A stretch of 64,000 bases of DNA, from positions 1 to 64,000 of the forward strand of contig NZ_JASHIM010000012.1 of assembly GCF_030733685.1 (NCBI RefSeq), in the 5' to 3' direction. The position numbers and the translations under genes are program-made. The stretch's first letter is position 1. Each line of letters starts with the position of its first letter. The notes beneath the pieces are model-generated. The model saw only the letters and a list, made by a program, of their open reading frames with translations. It was not told the origin of the DNA and ran no database searches. Below are positions 32,501-38,860 of the stretch, piece by piece. Source of the DNA: Roseovarius sp. MMSF_3281 (GTDB taxonomy: Bacteria; Pseudomonadota; Alphaproteobacteria; Rhodobacterales; Rhodobacteraceae).

Positions 32501-35425
32501 CCCTATGCCATCGCCCGCCTGCGCCTGTCGGCCTTCCAGAAGAATATCGTCATGCGCTATGTCGATAACCTGCTGGACTGGGCCGACAGCCTGTTTCGCC
32601 AGTTCCAGCGCGAAACCGTGGACGAGGCGCATATCCTTTACGATCTGGCCCGCCAGATCATGGGCCCGCGCCCCGCTGATGCCGGGGATTGCGGCGAAGG
32701 CAAGGTGCGCCCGCGCAGCTATGAAAAGATCAAGCCGCACATGGAGGCCGGTCAGGATTTCCTGATCGAGGCCGAAAGCTTCTGGGTGCACCACGGCATC
32801 ATGCACGAGGCCATCAATACCGGCTTTGTCGCCAGCCGCGATTTCGTCGCCATGGAACGCGCCGATCTCCATTTGCTCGACCTCAAGGCCAAGACCGAAT
32901 CCATGGTCATGGCCGAAATGACATTCGACAGCGCCCGCACCAAGGGCGCCGCCGAACGGGTCGACAAGATAAGCCGCGGCCAGACCGAGTTGCAGATCAA
33001 CGACGACCCAACCGTCGCCATGCTTGCCGATCGCCCGTCGTCCGAACCGGCCGAACCGGCCCTGGCGCCGCATGCCGCGGCCGAGAAACGCTATGCAACC
33101 GCGCACCTCAAAGACGGCATCCCGGGGCGGCAAATGACGTGGAACGGCACCGGCAAGGTCTATGCCGAACGCGGCCATATGCGCGCCACCGAAACCCTTG
33201 ATCGCAACTGGCGCCACTGGAACCGGATCAGCCCCGATGCCTTCACCACCTCGGTTGTCCAGCAGGTCGGGCCGGTCTTCTGCGTGCCGCGCAACAAGGA
33301 CTTGATGAAAATCTGGGACCGCATCCAAGATCGCCTCTACAAGATCCACAATTGCCGCAACATCGATGGCGAGCGGGTGGATATGGCGCTCTTCGCGCCC
33401 GAGATCGACCCGATGGCGCTTGTCCGCGCCCGCGCCGCCGGTCTCAGCCTCAGCGATATACTCGGGGCCAGCGCGGGCAACCTGCCGCCCTATCGCTTCT
33501 CCTACCTGATCTCCAAGGCCCGCGAATATACCTCCTTGGTGCAGGGCTTCGGCGCCAAGCTGCAGGGCGCCATCGAACGCAAGGATGGCGAGGAACTGGC
33601 CAAGCTGCGCCTGCAACAGGCGATCAACATGCAAAACCTTGTCACCAAGGTGCGCGAGAACGAGGTCAAGACCGCCGAGGAAAGCCTTGAAGAGATCAAC
33701 CGCCGCAAGGAAGCGGTGGAATACCGCAAAGGCTATTACGAACAGAATATCACGGACGACCTGCTGTCATGGGAACGGGCCGAGCAAATCTCGACCCACG
33801 GTGCCGGCATCAGCAAAGGCCTCAGCGCGGCGCTCAGTGGCACCGCCGGTATTTTCTACCTCATCCCGCAACTGGGGTCGCCCTTCGCGATGAAATACGG
33901 CGGTGCCGAACTGGGCGGCTCGGCCAAGGAATGGGCCAAGGTCTTCAGCGATACAGGCACCATGCTGGATATCTTCGGCAAATCCGCCTCGCTTGAGGCC
34001 AAGTATCAACGCCGCCGCAAGGGCTGGGAACACAGCAAGAAACTCGACGAACACGAACTCAAGCAGATCGAGAAAAAGATCGCCGCCGCCGAACTCCGGC
34101 TCGAAATCGCCGAACGCGCCTTGGAAAACCACCTTCAGGCCATCGAGGATCAGGAAGAGGTGCTGGAGTTCTACGAAAGCAAGTTTTCCGGCGAAGAGCT
34201 TTACACATGGATGGTTTCGACCCTGCAAACCATCTATCGCCAAGCCTTCAATGCGGCCTTCTCCATGGCGCAACTGGCCGAACAGGCCTATCGGTTCGAA
34301 CGCCCCGACGATACCGCCACCCTGCTTGACCTCAGCTATTGGGAACCGGGGCAGGCGGGCCTTTTGTCGGGCGAGAAACTGGCCGTCGATCTGGTGGCGA
34401 TGGAAAAACGCTTCCTCGAAACCAACTACCGCAAGCTGGAAATCTCGCAACCCTTCTCCCTGGCCGAGATCGACCCGGCGGGGCTGATGCGCCTGCGCGA
34501 GACCGGGGAGTGTACCTTTACCGTGCCCGAACTGGCCTTCGATCTGCTCTATCCCGGGCAGTACCGGCGGATCATCAATTCCGCGCGCCTGTCGATTGCC
34601 TGCGTGACCGGGCCCTACGTCAACATCCCCGCAACGCTGACGCTGACCGGCTCGAAACTGCGGGTGGAGCCCACGCAGGATGGCCCGGCGGGCCTGACAG
34701 ACAGCCTTTTGCGCCATACCGTGCAGATCGCCACCAGCACCGCACAGTCCGATGCAGGCGTCTTCGACTTCAGCTTCGCCGATCCGCGCTACATGCCCTT
34801 CGAAGGGGCAGGGGCCGTGGAAAGCACATGGAAAGTGACCCTGCCGCGCAACTTCCGGCCCTTCGATTATGCCACGATCAACGACGTGATCCTGCATATC
34901 TCCTATTCGGCGGAAAGCGACGGGGTGCTGCGCGACCGGGTCGAAGATGCCAATGCCTCGCTCGAAGGGGCCTTGGCCAAGGCCTTGACCGATAATTCAC
35001 TGGCGCGGGCCTATAGCCTGCGACAGGAATTCGGCACCGTGCTGCATCAACTGTCCACCGGGCCGGTCAATGTCGATGCCATGCTGACGCTCGATCAACG
35101 CGCCCTGCCCATGGCCTTGCGCAACCGCTCGATCAGCCTTGATCAGGCCCTGTTGCTGATCAAACCCCGTGACGGGCTGTCGGCCACCGGCACCGAAATC
35201 AGCATCAACGGGACACCCGTTTCCGGCTTTGCCGCCTTGCCCGATTTCCCCGGCTATGTCGGCGCCAGCGCCGCGGCGGGATTCGGGGCGGGGCTTTTGG
35301 GTGATCACCTCCTGCGCATCACCGACGCGGGCGATCTTGCCCCGGGGGATGCGGGCGCCACCGCGGCCTTCGACGAAGGCGCGGTCGAGGATATCGTGAT
35401 CCTCGTGCAGATGTCGCTGGATTGA
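26555..35425 (+). CDS. TcA-type toxin complex pore/receptor-binding subunit
   Basis: Encodes 2956 residues, longer than the roughly 2500 of Photorhabdus TcdA1. GGGAG lies about 8 bases before ATG 26555. The alpha-helical shell contains the VRP1-type block DCAHCDSILSPAAYFVDLMN near residue 500. The ABC-toxin N-terminal domain starts near 1340 (GDLYNYYLIDPDMEGCARTS), and a neuraminidase-like region follows (VWEANRKVFLWPENYMLPEL). Pore-forming helices span about 2275-2620, with a hydrophobic turn GLSAALSGTAGIFYLIPQL at about 2415-2440 that would be the membrane tip. The TcB-binding domain occupies about 2635-2956 (FDLLYPGQYRRIINSARLS). In the family, a pentamer injects the TcC cargo through its channel into target cells. 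The first 480 residues are divergent. No secretion genes are adjacent. Confidence 0.92.
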   Translation: MPEEILDLKGLRELAKKRNLSVAEAAREGVTKTVLAEVRRQQVLGSLEAVPDALRARIKEISDSEILERKASEAIADAIKTADIEDSEKARLEADLSTTGIAERLAGLDTGNQDAKLDDMPFLRRELDRSRVAALADLADLSDDGAKALLERVPSLESLSDQRVGSLAIEGKLNKEDAKRLGLLSGFAQLLGDDIAAVERVAKTQVKALGRRPEKLQDLLFASDRELAKTTAAELLEKDPEGARAKADSIRHRIEERFPDTGLRARLTAPKKEQISKGYASIRDLLKQNPEALFDPDLPARLDDKEKAALSEVRATVGAYPGLELEKIAQSGEAANRVAARIGERLAVFDRFLEKNGDMDLMQLDLMPGSDDLRKLDFDGLDAKDQAAVLTVLKARTRAYKVGGTVRNAAALMQGGFHSAVAVAASDPMTVASLTGMPMVEAEMVYARARDTRLTVTNLVATLADELIWQPGGYTWLPTPPEDVTDGLKQLPGYEDLFGDQSFCDCAHCDSILSPAAYFVDLMNFVDENVTKKEFTGAKANHALKLQNRRPDLWTTPLTCDNTHDLVPTLGIINGILETAIAQRADAGIDISDRDAVHDKVYGDDLPAATRSFVTPFVLGAAEADEYVTDFDTDRAEIMGLIRPDAPNDVANAAALLLSMPAYGMITTARSQWGFLEALYRMEFPRSGNTADAFDVQDIMAGMEIGRDDFGALVETDFVQGGGNIRIRAQKRAPSSVQNDIERVTGMTRAMLDRAHRFWRLAQAIGWDPATLDAVMTRVGGGLTDAAIARVLRVAHTADALGLDPDQALALGGDIPRIAMGHHDSALMDRLFNETLRTDGAVAFPAPALRFVHPGLRNDASLPDAGPNAGVFISQRMRMAFGISEEDLLALIVNLAPALGFDPEAAAEQDRGFLLTAEALSLLYRHALLAEALGLEIPGLFMAIRIATGASAVTTPDHVTALLDFAERAETMPFDLPVVAALTGVATDPAEDGEFFDPTALTAHVVAAIADGERGLFAPTVFAYLDGVSEDQSRAITRANESLFDSAERDMLRLKPGVGLAPAITAPAAGFPSGVTEADLQAVLDGFNLRRILPEELALALDVPQDKFDALATLAGADFTQASVIDAASGGSAGPLETALARMRRPIAALADDVITAERVRFVDTNRALFALANPVAVWTRASVGAIAGYIDALQDGDGDDHAEAVEAVLAAHTAANGFAAADTGQFARATGADIATVRVFEAAASLPDLAVPALTHMRRIVAFAEDRHLGADVMALLASETAESLKEGAESLKAALRLRLGDEAAFASASEAHEDALRGKRRDALADRMIRDSAGRFASRGDLYNYYLIDPDMEGCARTSLVVSAIGSLQSYVHRVVLNMEQDRRAANAADHVHISPSRIPADEWEWRKNYRVWEANRKVFLWPENYMLPELRDNKTPLFETLEKTLLQQDVTEQTVLDAYGAYMRGFEEVANLRIAGAYHEHVWSDGQDVMHVFGCTADDPPGYYYWTIHNLTFGKILDNRRVTYSARRKIDVAIPVRDVSPFMYNNRLHLFWLETSTASRSEVEGGENKFRGYKHTFKMMFTFLRLDGTWATPQQLRLEPNWILREGGVLLEGRFAKNPPSSSLIPSFSDELIPHNDYHEGYRLNAPAWQKVYPGVLDGELFLSLGARHVPYHVDLYERRAMAPTDDQKERMASAWGRNRQAMHMRGSSDRPRLYEQAMHWQPGLFPAPVGARLDFVKSRRALDRNLLASGFNKNIARDIRDDLNFFGSDLGASVARVNTPDPHLVVPQSDFGFPCLFVQKQSDVSFFSYNFNSSARPYEARRIGTTVLNELSRTLFYGGVDALLDKRAQADFKEKAHLVTSSNMRTRLRGTTSGLDYAGPLGTYFREIFMYIPALLAGHHNARGDYSAAQGWYQTIFDPTAKFDSGVDLAGLSDSARKQAERDRVWQYAEFHGMAPPTLRSILTDEDAQEAYRKDPFNPYAIARLRLSAFQKNIVMRYVDNLLDWADSLFRQFQRETVDEAHILYDLARQIMGPRPADAGDCGEGKVRPRSYEKIKPHMEAGQDFLIEAESFWVHHGIMHEAINTGFVASRDFVAMERADLHLLDLKAKTESMVMAEMTFDSARTKGAAERVDKISRGQTELQINDDPTVAMLADRPSSEPAEPALAPHAAAEKRYATAHLKDGIPGRQMTWNGTGKVYAERGHMRATETLDRNWRHWNRISPDAFTTSVVQQVGPVFCVPRNKDLMKIWDRIQDRLYKIHNCRNIDGERVDMALFAPEIDPMALVRARAAGLSLSDILGASAGNLPPYRFSYLISKAREYTSLVQGFGAKLQGAIERKDGEELAKLRLQQAINMQNLVTKVRENEVKTAEESLEEINRRKEAVEYRKGYYEQNITDDLLSWERAEQISTHGAGISKGLSAALSGTAGIFYLIPQLGSPFAMKYGGAELGGSAKEWAKVFSDTGTMLDIFGKSASLEAKYQRRRKGWEHSKKLDEHELKQIEKKIAAAELRLEIAERALENHLQAIEDQEEVLEFYESKFSGEELYTWMVSTLQTIYRQAFNAAFSMAQLAEQAYRFERPDDTATLLDLSYWEPGQAGLLSGEKLAVDLVAMEKRFLETNYRKLEISQPFSLAEIDPAGLMRLRETGECTFTVPELAFDLLYPGQYRRIINSARLSIACVTGPYVNIPATLTLTGSKLRVEPTQDGPAGLTDSLLRHTVQIATSTAQSDAGVFDFSFADPRYMPFEGAGAVESTWKVTLPRNFRPFDYATINDVILHISYSAESDGVLRDRVEDANASLEGALAKALTDNSLARAYSLRQEFGTVLHQLSTGPVNVDAMLTLDQRALPMALRNRSISLDQALLLIKPRDGLSATGTEISINGTPVSGFAALPDFPGYVGASAAAGFGAGLLGDHLLRITDAGDLAPGDAGATAAFDEGAVEDIVILVQMSLD

Positions 35426-35502
35426 CCGGCGGCGGGTGGGGGCGTCCGGCGCGTCCGGGGCATCGCTCCGGGCGTGCCGGGCATCGCTTTGACGGCGGGA
35501 TT

Positions 35503-35582
35503 TCGTACGACTCGTACGATCCTCCGGCGGACCCCCTTGAGTTTCGTACGAAACCGGGGGCATCTTCGTACGACTCGTACGA
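35503..35582. repeat. Cluster of five TCGTACGA palindromes
   Basis: The 8 bp palindrome TCGTACGA occurs at 35503, 35512, 35544, 35566 and 35575. Two 18-bp direct repeats (TTCGTACGACTCGTACGA at 35502-35519 and 35565-35582) lie 63 bp apart, about six helical turns. The cluster is between the TcA stop and the L,D-transpeptidase start and ends 21 bases before that ATG. It could be an operator array, a protein-binding chromosomal site or an insertion hot spot marking the right edge of the island. Confidence 0.75.
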
Positions 35583-35603
35583 AAATTCTGCACAAAGGCC
35601 GCC

Positions 35604-36101
35604 ATGACACCTGATGACCTTGTTTTGACCCCGCTGGGCCTGCGTTTTCGCGGGCGGCGCTATCCCTGCTCTATCGGTAAGGGTGGGCTAAGTGCTTGTA
35701 AACACGAGGGAGATGGCGCAACCCCCATTGGTGTACATCGTATCGTGGGGTTGATGTACCGGCCCGACCGCATGGCGCGGCCCACCCCTTGGGCCGTGCC
35801 CATCACCCCGCGCGACCTGTGGTCGGACGATTCGGGGCGCGAAGATTATAACCAATTGGTTTCAAAGCCTTATTCCGGCTCTCACGAGACCATGCGCCGG
35901 GCCGATCCGCTCTATGATCTGGTCCTCATCACCGATTGGAACTGGCCCTACGCCATCCCAAATCGCGGATCATGCATTTTCTTGCACCAATGGCGCAGAC
36001 CGCATTACCCCACCGAGGGATGTATCGCCTTTCGTCGCGATCACCTGCGCCAGATCGCGCGCGGACTCCGCTATGGAAGCCGCCTGATCGTGCGCGGGTA
36101 A
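35604..36101 (+). CDS. L,D-transpeptidase (YkuD/ErfK)-family protein
   Basis: Encodes 165 residues with no signal peptide. The C-terminal signature YPTEGCIAFRRDHL supplies the catalytic Cys of the YkuD fold, with the partner His in IFLHQWRRPHY about a dozen residues earlier. Family enzymes cross-link peptidoglycan peptides or attach lipoproteins through a cysteine thioacyl intermediate. The absence of an export signal is common in the short L,D-transpeptidase-like proteins of alphaproteobacteria, and their cellular substrate is unclear. A short ribosome site AAAGG precedes ATG 35604. It is convergent with the yggS gene, 18 bp away. Confidence 0.85.
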   Translation: MTPDDLVLTPLGLRFRGRRYPCSIGKGGLSACKHEGDGATPIGVHRIVGLMYRPDRMARPTPWAVPITPRDLWSDDSGREDYNQLVSKPYSGSHETMRRADPLYDLVLITDWNWPYAIPNRGSCIFLHQWRRPHYPTEGCIAFRRDHLRQIARGLRYGSRLIVRG

Positions 36102-36119
36102 GCGGTTGATTTCAGGGCG

Positions 36120-36773
36120 TTATTCGTAGTTTCTTTCGCCGAAGATCGCGCTGCCCACCCGCACATGGGTGGCGCCAAGGGCAATGGCCTTTTCAAAGTC
36201 GCCACTCATCCCCATCGACAGCCCTTCAAGGCCATTGCGCGCCGCGATTTTCGCCAGAAGGGCGAAATGCAGGCTGGCCTCTTCCTCGACCGGGGGAATG
36301 CACATCAACCCCTCGACGGGCAGGTCCAAGCCTTTGCATTCATTGATGAAATCATCGGCGTCGGCGGGCAGAATCCCGGCCTTCTGCTCCTCTTCCCCGG
36401 TGTTCACCTGAATGAACACCCCCGGGCAATGGCCTTCCTCCTGCGCGATCCGGGCAATGGTTTTCGCCAGCTTGGGCCGGTCCACCGCATGGATATATTG
36501 GCACAGGTCAAAGGCCTGCCGCACCTTGTTGGTCTGCAGCGGCCCAATGAGATGCACCTTGACGTCATCAAATTTTTCCCGGAATTCCGGCCACTTGGCG
36601 GCAGCTTCCTGCACGCGGTTCTCACCGAACACCCGGTGCCCCTGTTCCAGAACCGCCTCGACCCTTTCATCGGGCTGTTTCTTGGACACCGCGATCAGCG
36701 TCACACTACCCGCTGCACGGCCCGCATCGGCCTCGGCTTTCTGAATACGGCTCTGGATTTCCTGAAGGCTCAT
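36120..36773 (-). CDS. YggS-family pyridoxal-phosphate homeostasis protein
   Basis: Encodes 217 residues when started at the ATG complementary to 36771-36773 (MSLQEIQSRIQKAEADAGR); an upstream in-frame start would add 15 unconserved residues. The PLP lysine lies in LIAVSKKQPDERV. Family blocks FGENRVQEAAAKWPE, HLIGPLQTNKVRQ, QVNTGEEEQKAG and LSMGMSGDFEKAIALGATHV-RVGSAIFG are present. Proteins of this COG0325 family bind PLP in a TIM barrel without known catalysis and maintain vitamin B6 and amino-acid balance. It is a single-gene unit here, convergent with the L,D-transpeptidase. Confidence 0.95.
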   Translation of the reverse strand: MSLQEIQSRIQKAEADAGRAAGSVTLIAVSKKQPDERVEAVLEQGHRVFGENRVQEAAAKWPEFREKFDDVKVHLIGPLQTNKVRQAFDLCQYIHAVDRPKLAKTIARIAQEEGHCPGVFIQVNTGEEEQKAGILPADADDFINECKGLDLPVEGLMCIPPVEEEASLHFALLAKIAARNGLEGLSMGMSGDFEKAIALGATHVRVGSAIFGERNYE

Positions 36774-36911
36774 CTGCGGCCCCTCATCTGTTCTGCGGCA
36801 ATGCTTCAGCTTTGCCACAAAGCTGCGGCTTACTACAATCCCCGCAAACTCCTTGCCCCGTGCCGCGACGTTGGATAGTAGGGAAGGGAAACTAAGGTGG
36901 ACGGTAGCACA

Positions 36912-37388
36912 ATGACCTTTTCCTCGAAAATCGCCGCTCTGGCCATGGCATCTCTGGTCGTGTTGGCAGGCTGCGGTGAGCGCGAGACAAAGCTTAATCC
37001 GAAAGCCTGGGAGGTCGAATCCGGGCGCGAGGCTGACTCGTACCGCAACGAAAGCGGATTGTTCGATATCTTCTCCGGCAACGCGGACGCCGGTGTAAAG
37101 GTCAACCGCTTCCTCTGGACAGCCTCGCTTGACGTGCTCGACTTTCTTCCCATCCAGAACGCCGATCCGTTTACCGGCGTCATTTCAACCGGTTACGGCA
37201 CCCCGCCGGGCGGTGGCCGCGCCTATCGCGCGTCCGTATTGATCAGCGATCCGGCGCTTGATGCCCGGTCCCTGAACGTGGCGCTGCAAACCCGTGGCGG
37301 CCCGGTGAGTGCCGGAACGCAACGCGCCGTGGAAGACGCCATCCTGGCCCGCGCGCGGCAATTGCGCATTCAGGCCGGGCGCTACTAA
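36912..37388 (+). CDS. DUF3576-domain lipoprotein
   Basis: Encodes 158 residues from ATG 36912; an upstream in-frame GTG at 36897 is less likely. The N-terminus MTFSSKIAALAMASLVVLAGC has a basic n-region, hydrophobic core and the lipobox LAGC with Cys21, so it should be lipidated and exported. The mature part (VNRFLWTASLDVLDFLPIQN-ADPFTGVISTGYG) matches DUF3576 proteins. These typically sit directly upstream of leuS-lptE-holA in Rhodobacterales, which suggests an envelope role shared with LptE. Here a reverse-strand glycosyltransferase separates it from leuS. Confidence 0.85.
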   Translation: MTFSSKIAALAMASLVVLAGCGERETKLNPKAWEVESGREADSYRNESGLFDIFSGNADAGVKVNRFLWTASLDVLDFLPIQNADPFTGVISTGYGTPPGGGRAYRASVLISDPALDARSLNVALQTRGGPVSAGTQRAVEDAILARARQLRIQAGRY

Positions 37389-37445
37389 AGCGTTGCACGC
37401 GTTTCGCCTTTCGCAGATGTCCCAGTTTAAGGGCGGAACGCTTTA
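37386..37445. terminator. Inverted repeat carrying both convergent stop codons (bidirectional terminator or dispersed repeat)
   Basis: TAAAGCGTT (37386-37394) and AACGCTTTA (37437-37445) are perfect inverted arms. The left arm includes the TAA of the DUF3576 gene; the right arm is the complement of the glycosyltransferase stop. A second near-complementary pair (GCGTTTCGCCTT from 37400 and AAGGGCGGAACGC from 37429) offers an alternative fold. It probably works as a bidirectional terminator and looks like a repeat unit. Confidence 0.6.
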
Positions 37446-38708
37446 AACCCGGCCCCGGTCGTCCACATCCATTTCGCTCAGGGCGTTGACCCATTCGACC
37501 TGTCGGGGCAGGCAGATGGTTTTCAGATCGTAGTGATCCTGCATCAATCTGCGCGCCGCCGCGCCAAGGCTTTGGCGCGCCTCGGGATCCTCCAGCAAAT
37601 CGCAAACCTGCGTGACAAGCGCGTCGCGGTCGAAGAAATCCACCAAGCGGCCGGTTTCGCCATGGGTGATGACCTCCTCGACGGGCGCAACCCGGCCCGC
37701 CACGATGGCCGCCTCGCAACTCATCGCTTCCATCAGGCTCCAACTCAGGACAAAGGGGTACGTCAGGTAGACATGCACCCGGCTTACCTGCAAAAGCTGG
37801 GTGAACGTGTCATAGGGAATACGGCCAAGGAAATGCACCCGCTCCCAATCCCGCGGTGCGATCTGGTCTTTCACCTCGTCGATAAAAATCTGTTTCCACG
37901 TCTGCCCGTTGGGCGGCCGCGCGCCATAGCTCACCTCGTCGCCACCGACGATCAGGATCTTGGCCCTGGGCCGCTCCTTAAGCAACCGGGGCAGGGCGCG
38001 CATGAAAACGTGGTACCCCCGGTAAGGCTCCAGGTTGCGATTGACGAAGGTAATCACCTCGTCCTCGCGGGTCACATCCACCTTGCCTTCGATGGTCAGG
38101 CGAACGTCGGGATCGGGGCAGGCGGTCGCGGTATTGATGCCATCGTGGCTGACGGTGATGCGCTTGCGGAACTCGGCCGGGAAGGTGTCGGCCTGAAACG
38201 CCGTCGGGCTGATTCCGGCATGGGCTGCGGGGAAATGCAGGTGGTTGTTGATATTCTTCATCCGGATGCGCAGGGCCTGTGCCTGCGCGTCGGTGGATTT
38301 GTCGAACTCGGGGTCGAAGTTCAGGTGCGGGTATTCGGCATGGTGATAAAGCTCGCAATACAGCCCGATCCGCGCCTGCGGCCACAGATCGTGCAGGAAC
38401 ATCGACTCGCCCCATCCCGGATGCGCAAGGATCAGGTCGGGCATGAACCCCTGTTCGCGCAGCTTTCGCGCAGCTTTCCAACAGGCCTCGCCGCGGGTCA
38501 CCTTGGTATCAAGGTCCACCAGCCAAGGGTGCAAATTCTGCCCTGACCGTTTCGGCAGGCTATAGGGGATCAACTGTACCCCGTTCCACATGGTGGGCTT
38601 CTTGACCCGTAAGGTCAGCGAAACGCATTGATGCCCCTGTGAGGCCAAAAGCGGCGCAAGGTGCTTGTACTGTCCCGGGAAATTCTGGTGGATAAAGAGG
38701 ATTTTCAT
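37443..38708 (-). CDS. Glycosyltransferase, GT4-like (GT-B fold)
   Basis: Encodes 421 residues. The start MKILFIHQNFPGQYKHLAPL (ATG complementary to 38706-38708) is chosen because 67 upstream in-frame residues show no family sequence. The N-terminal half resembles the Glycos_transf_4 type (LILAHPGWGESMFLHDLWP). The C-terminal donor-binding half has FVNRNLEPYRGYHVFMRALP, VHFLGRIPYDTFTQLLQVSR and the nucleotide-sugar region YPFVLSWSLMEAMSCEAAIV. It is probably cytosolic or membrane-peripheral and adds a sugar to a surface glycan. Donor and acceptor are unknown. It is opposite in strand to its neighbours and interrupts the usual DUF3576-leuS pairing, which suggests later insertion. Confidence 0.85.
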   Translation of the reverse strand: MKILFIHQNFPGQYKHLAPLLASQGHQCVSLTLRVKKPTMWNGVQLIPYSLPKRSGQNLHPWLVDLDTKVTRGEACWKAARKLREQGFMPDLILAHPGWGESMFLHDLWPQARIGLYCELYHHAEYPHLNFDPEFDKSTDAQAQALRIRMKNINNHLHFPAAHAGISPTAFQADTFPAEFRKRITVSHDGINTATACPDPDVRLTIEGKVDVTREDEVITFVNRNLEPYRGYHVFMRALPRLLKERPRAKILIVGGDEVSYGARPPNGQTWKQIFIDEVKDQIAPRDWERVHFLGRIPYDTFTQLLQVSRVHVYLTYPFVLSWSLMEAMSCEAAIVAGRVAPVEEVITHGETGRLVDFFDRDALVTQVCDLLEDPEARQSLGAAARRLMQDHYDLKTICLPRQVEWVNALSEMDVDDRGRV

Positions 38709-38860
38709 GAAATGGCCGCTCGATCTCGTTTTTCTCGTTATAGGCACGCCGGGATTGGCTGCAAAGCCCTGTCTTTTTGCGCGCAGGCACTGGACCCTGC
38801 GCGCCACGCGGCCTATCACGCTTGGGCAAATATCAAGACCACCTTGAGGGTAAGTTACAC

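Noticed and set aside
17358..35603. Transposase, integrase or phage genes that would mobilise the Tc island.
   Set aside because: None found in any frame with recognisable motifs; the tRNA-Trp gene is over 13 kb away, so no tRNA-linked integration can be claimed.
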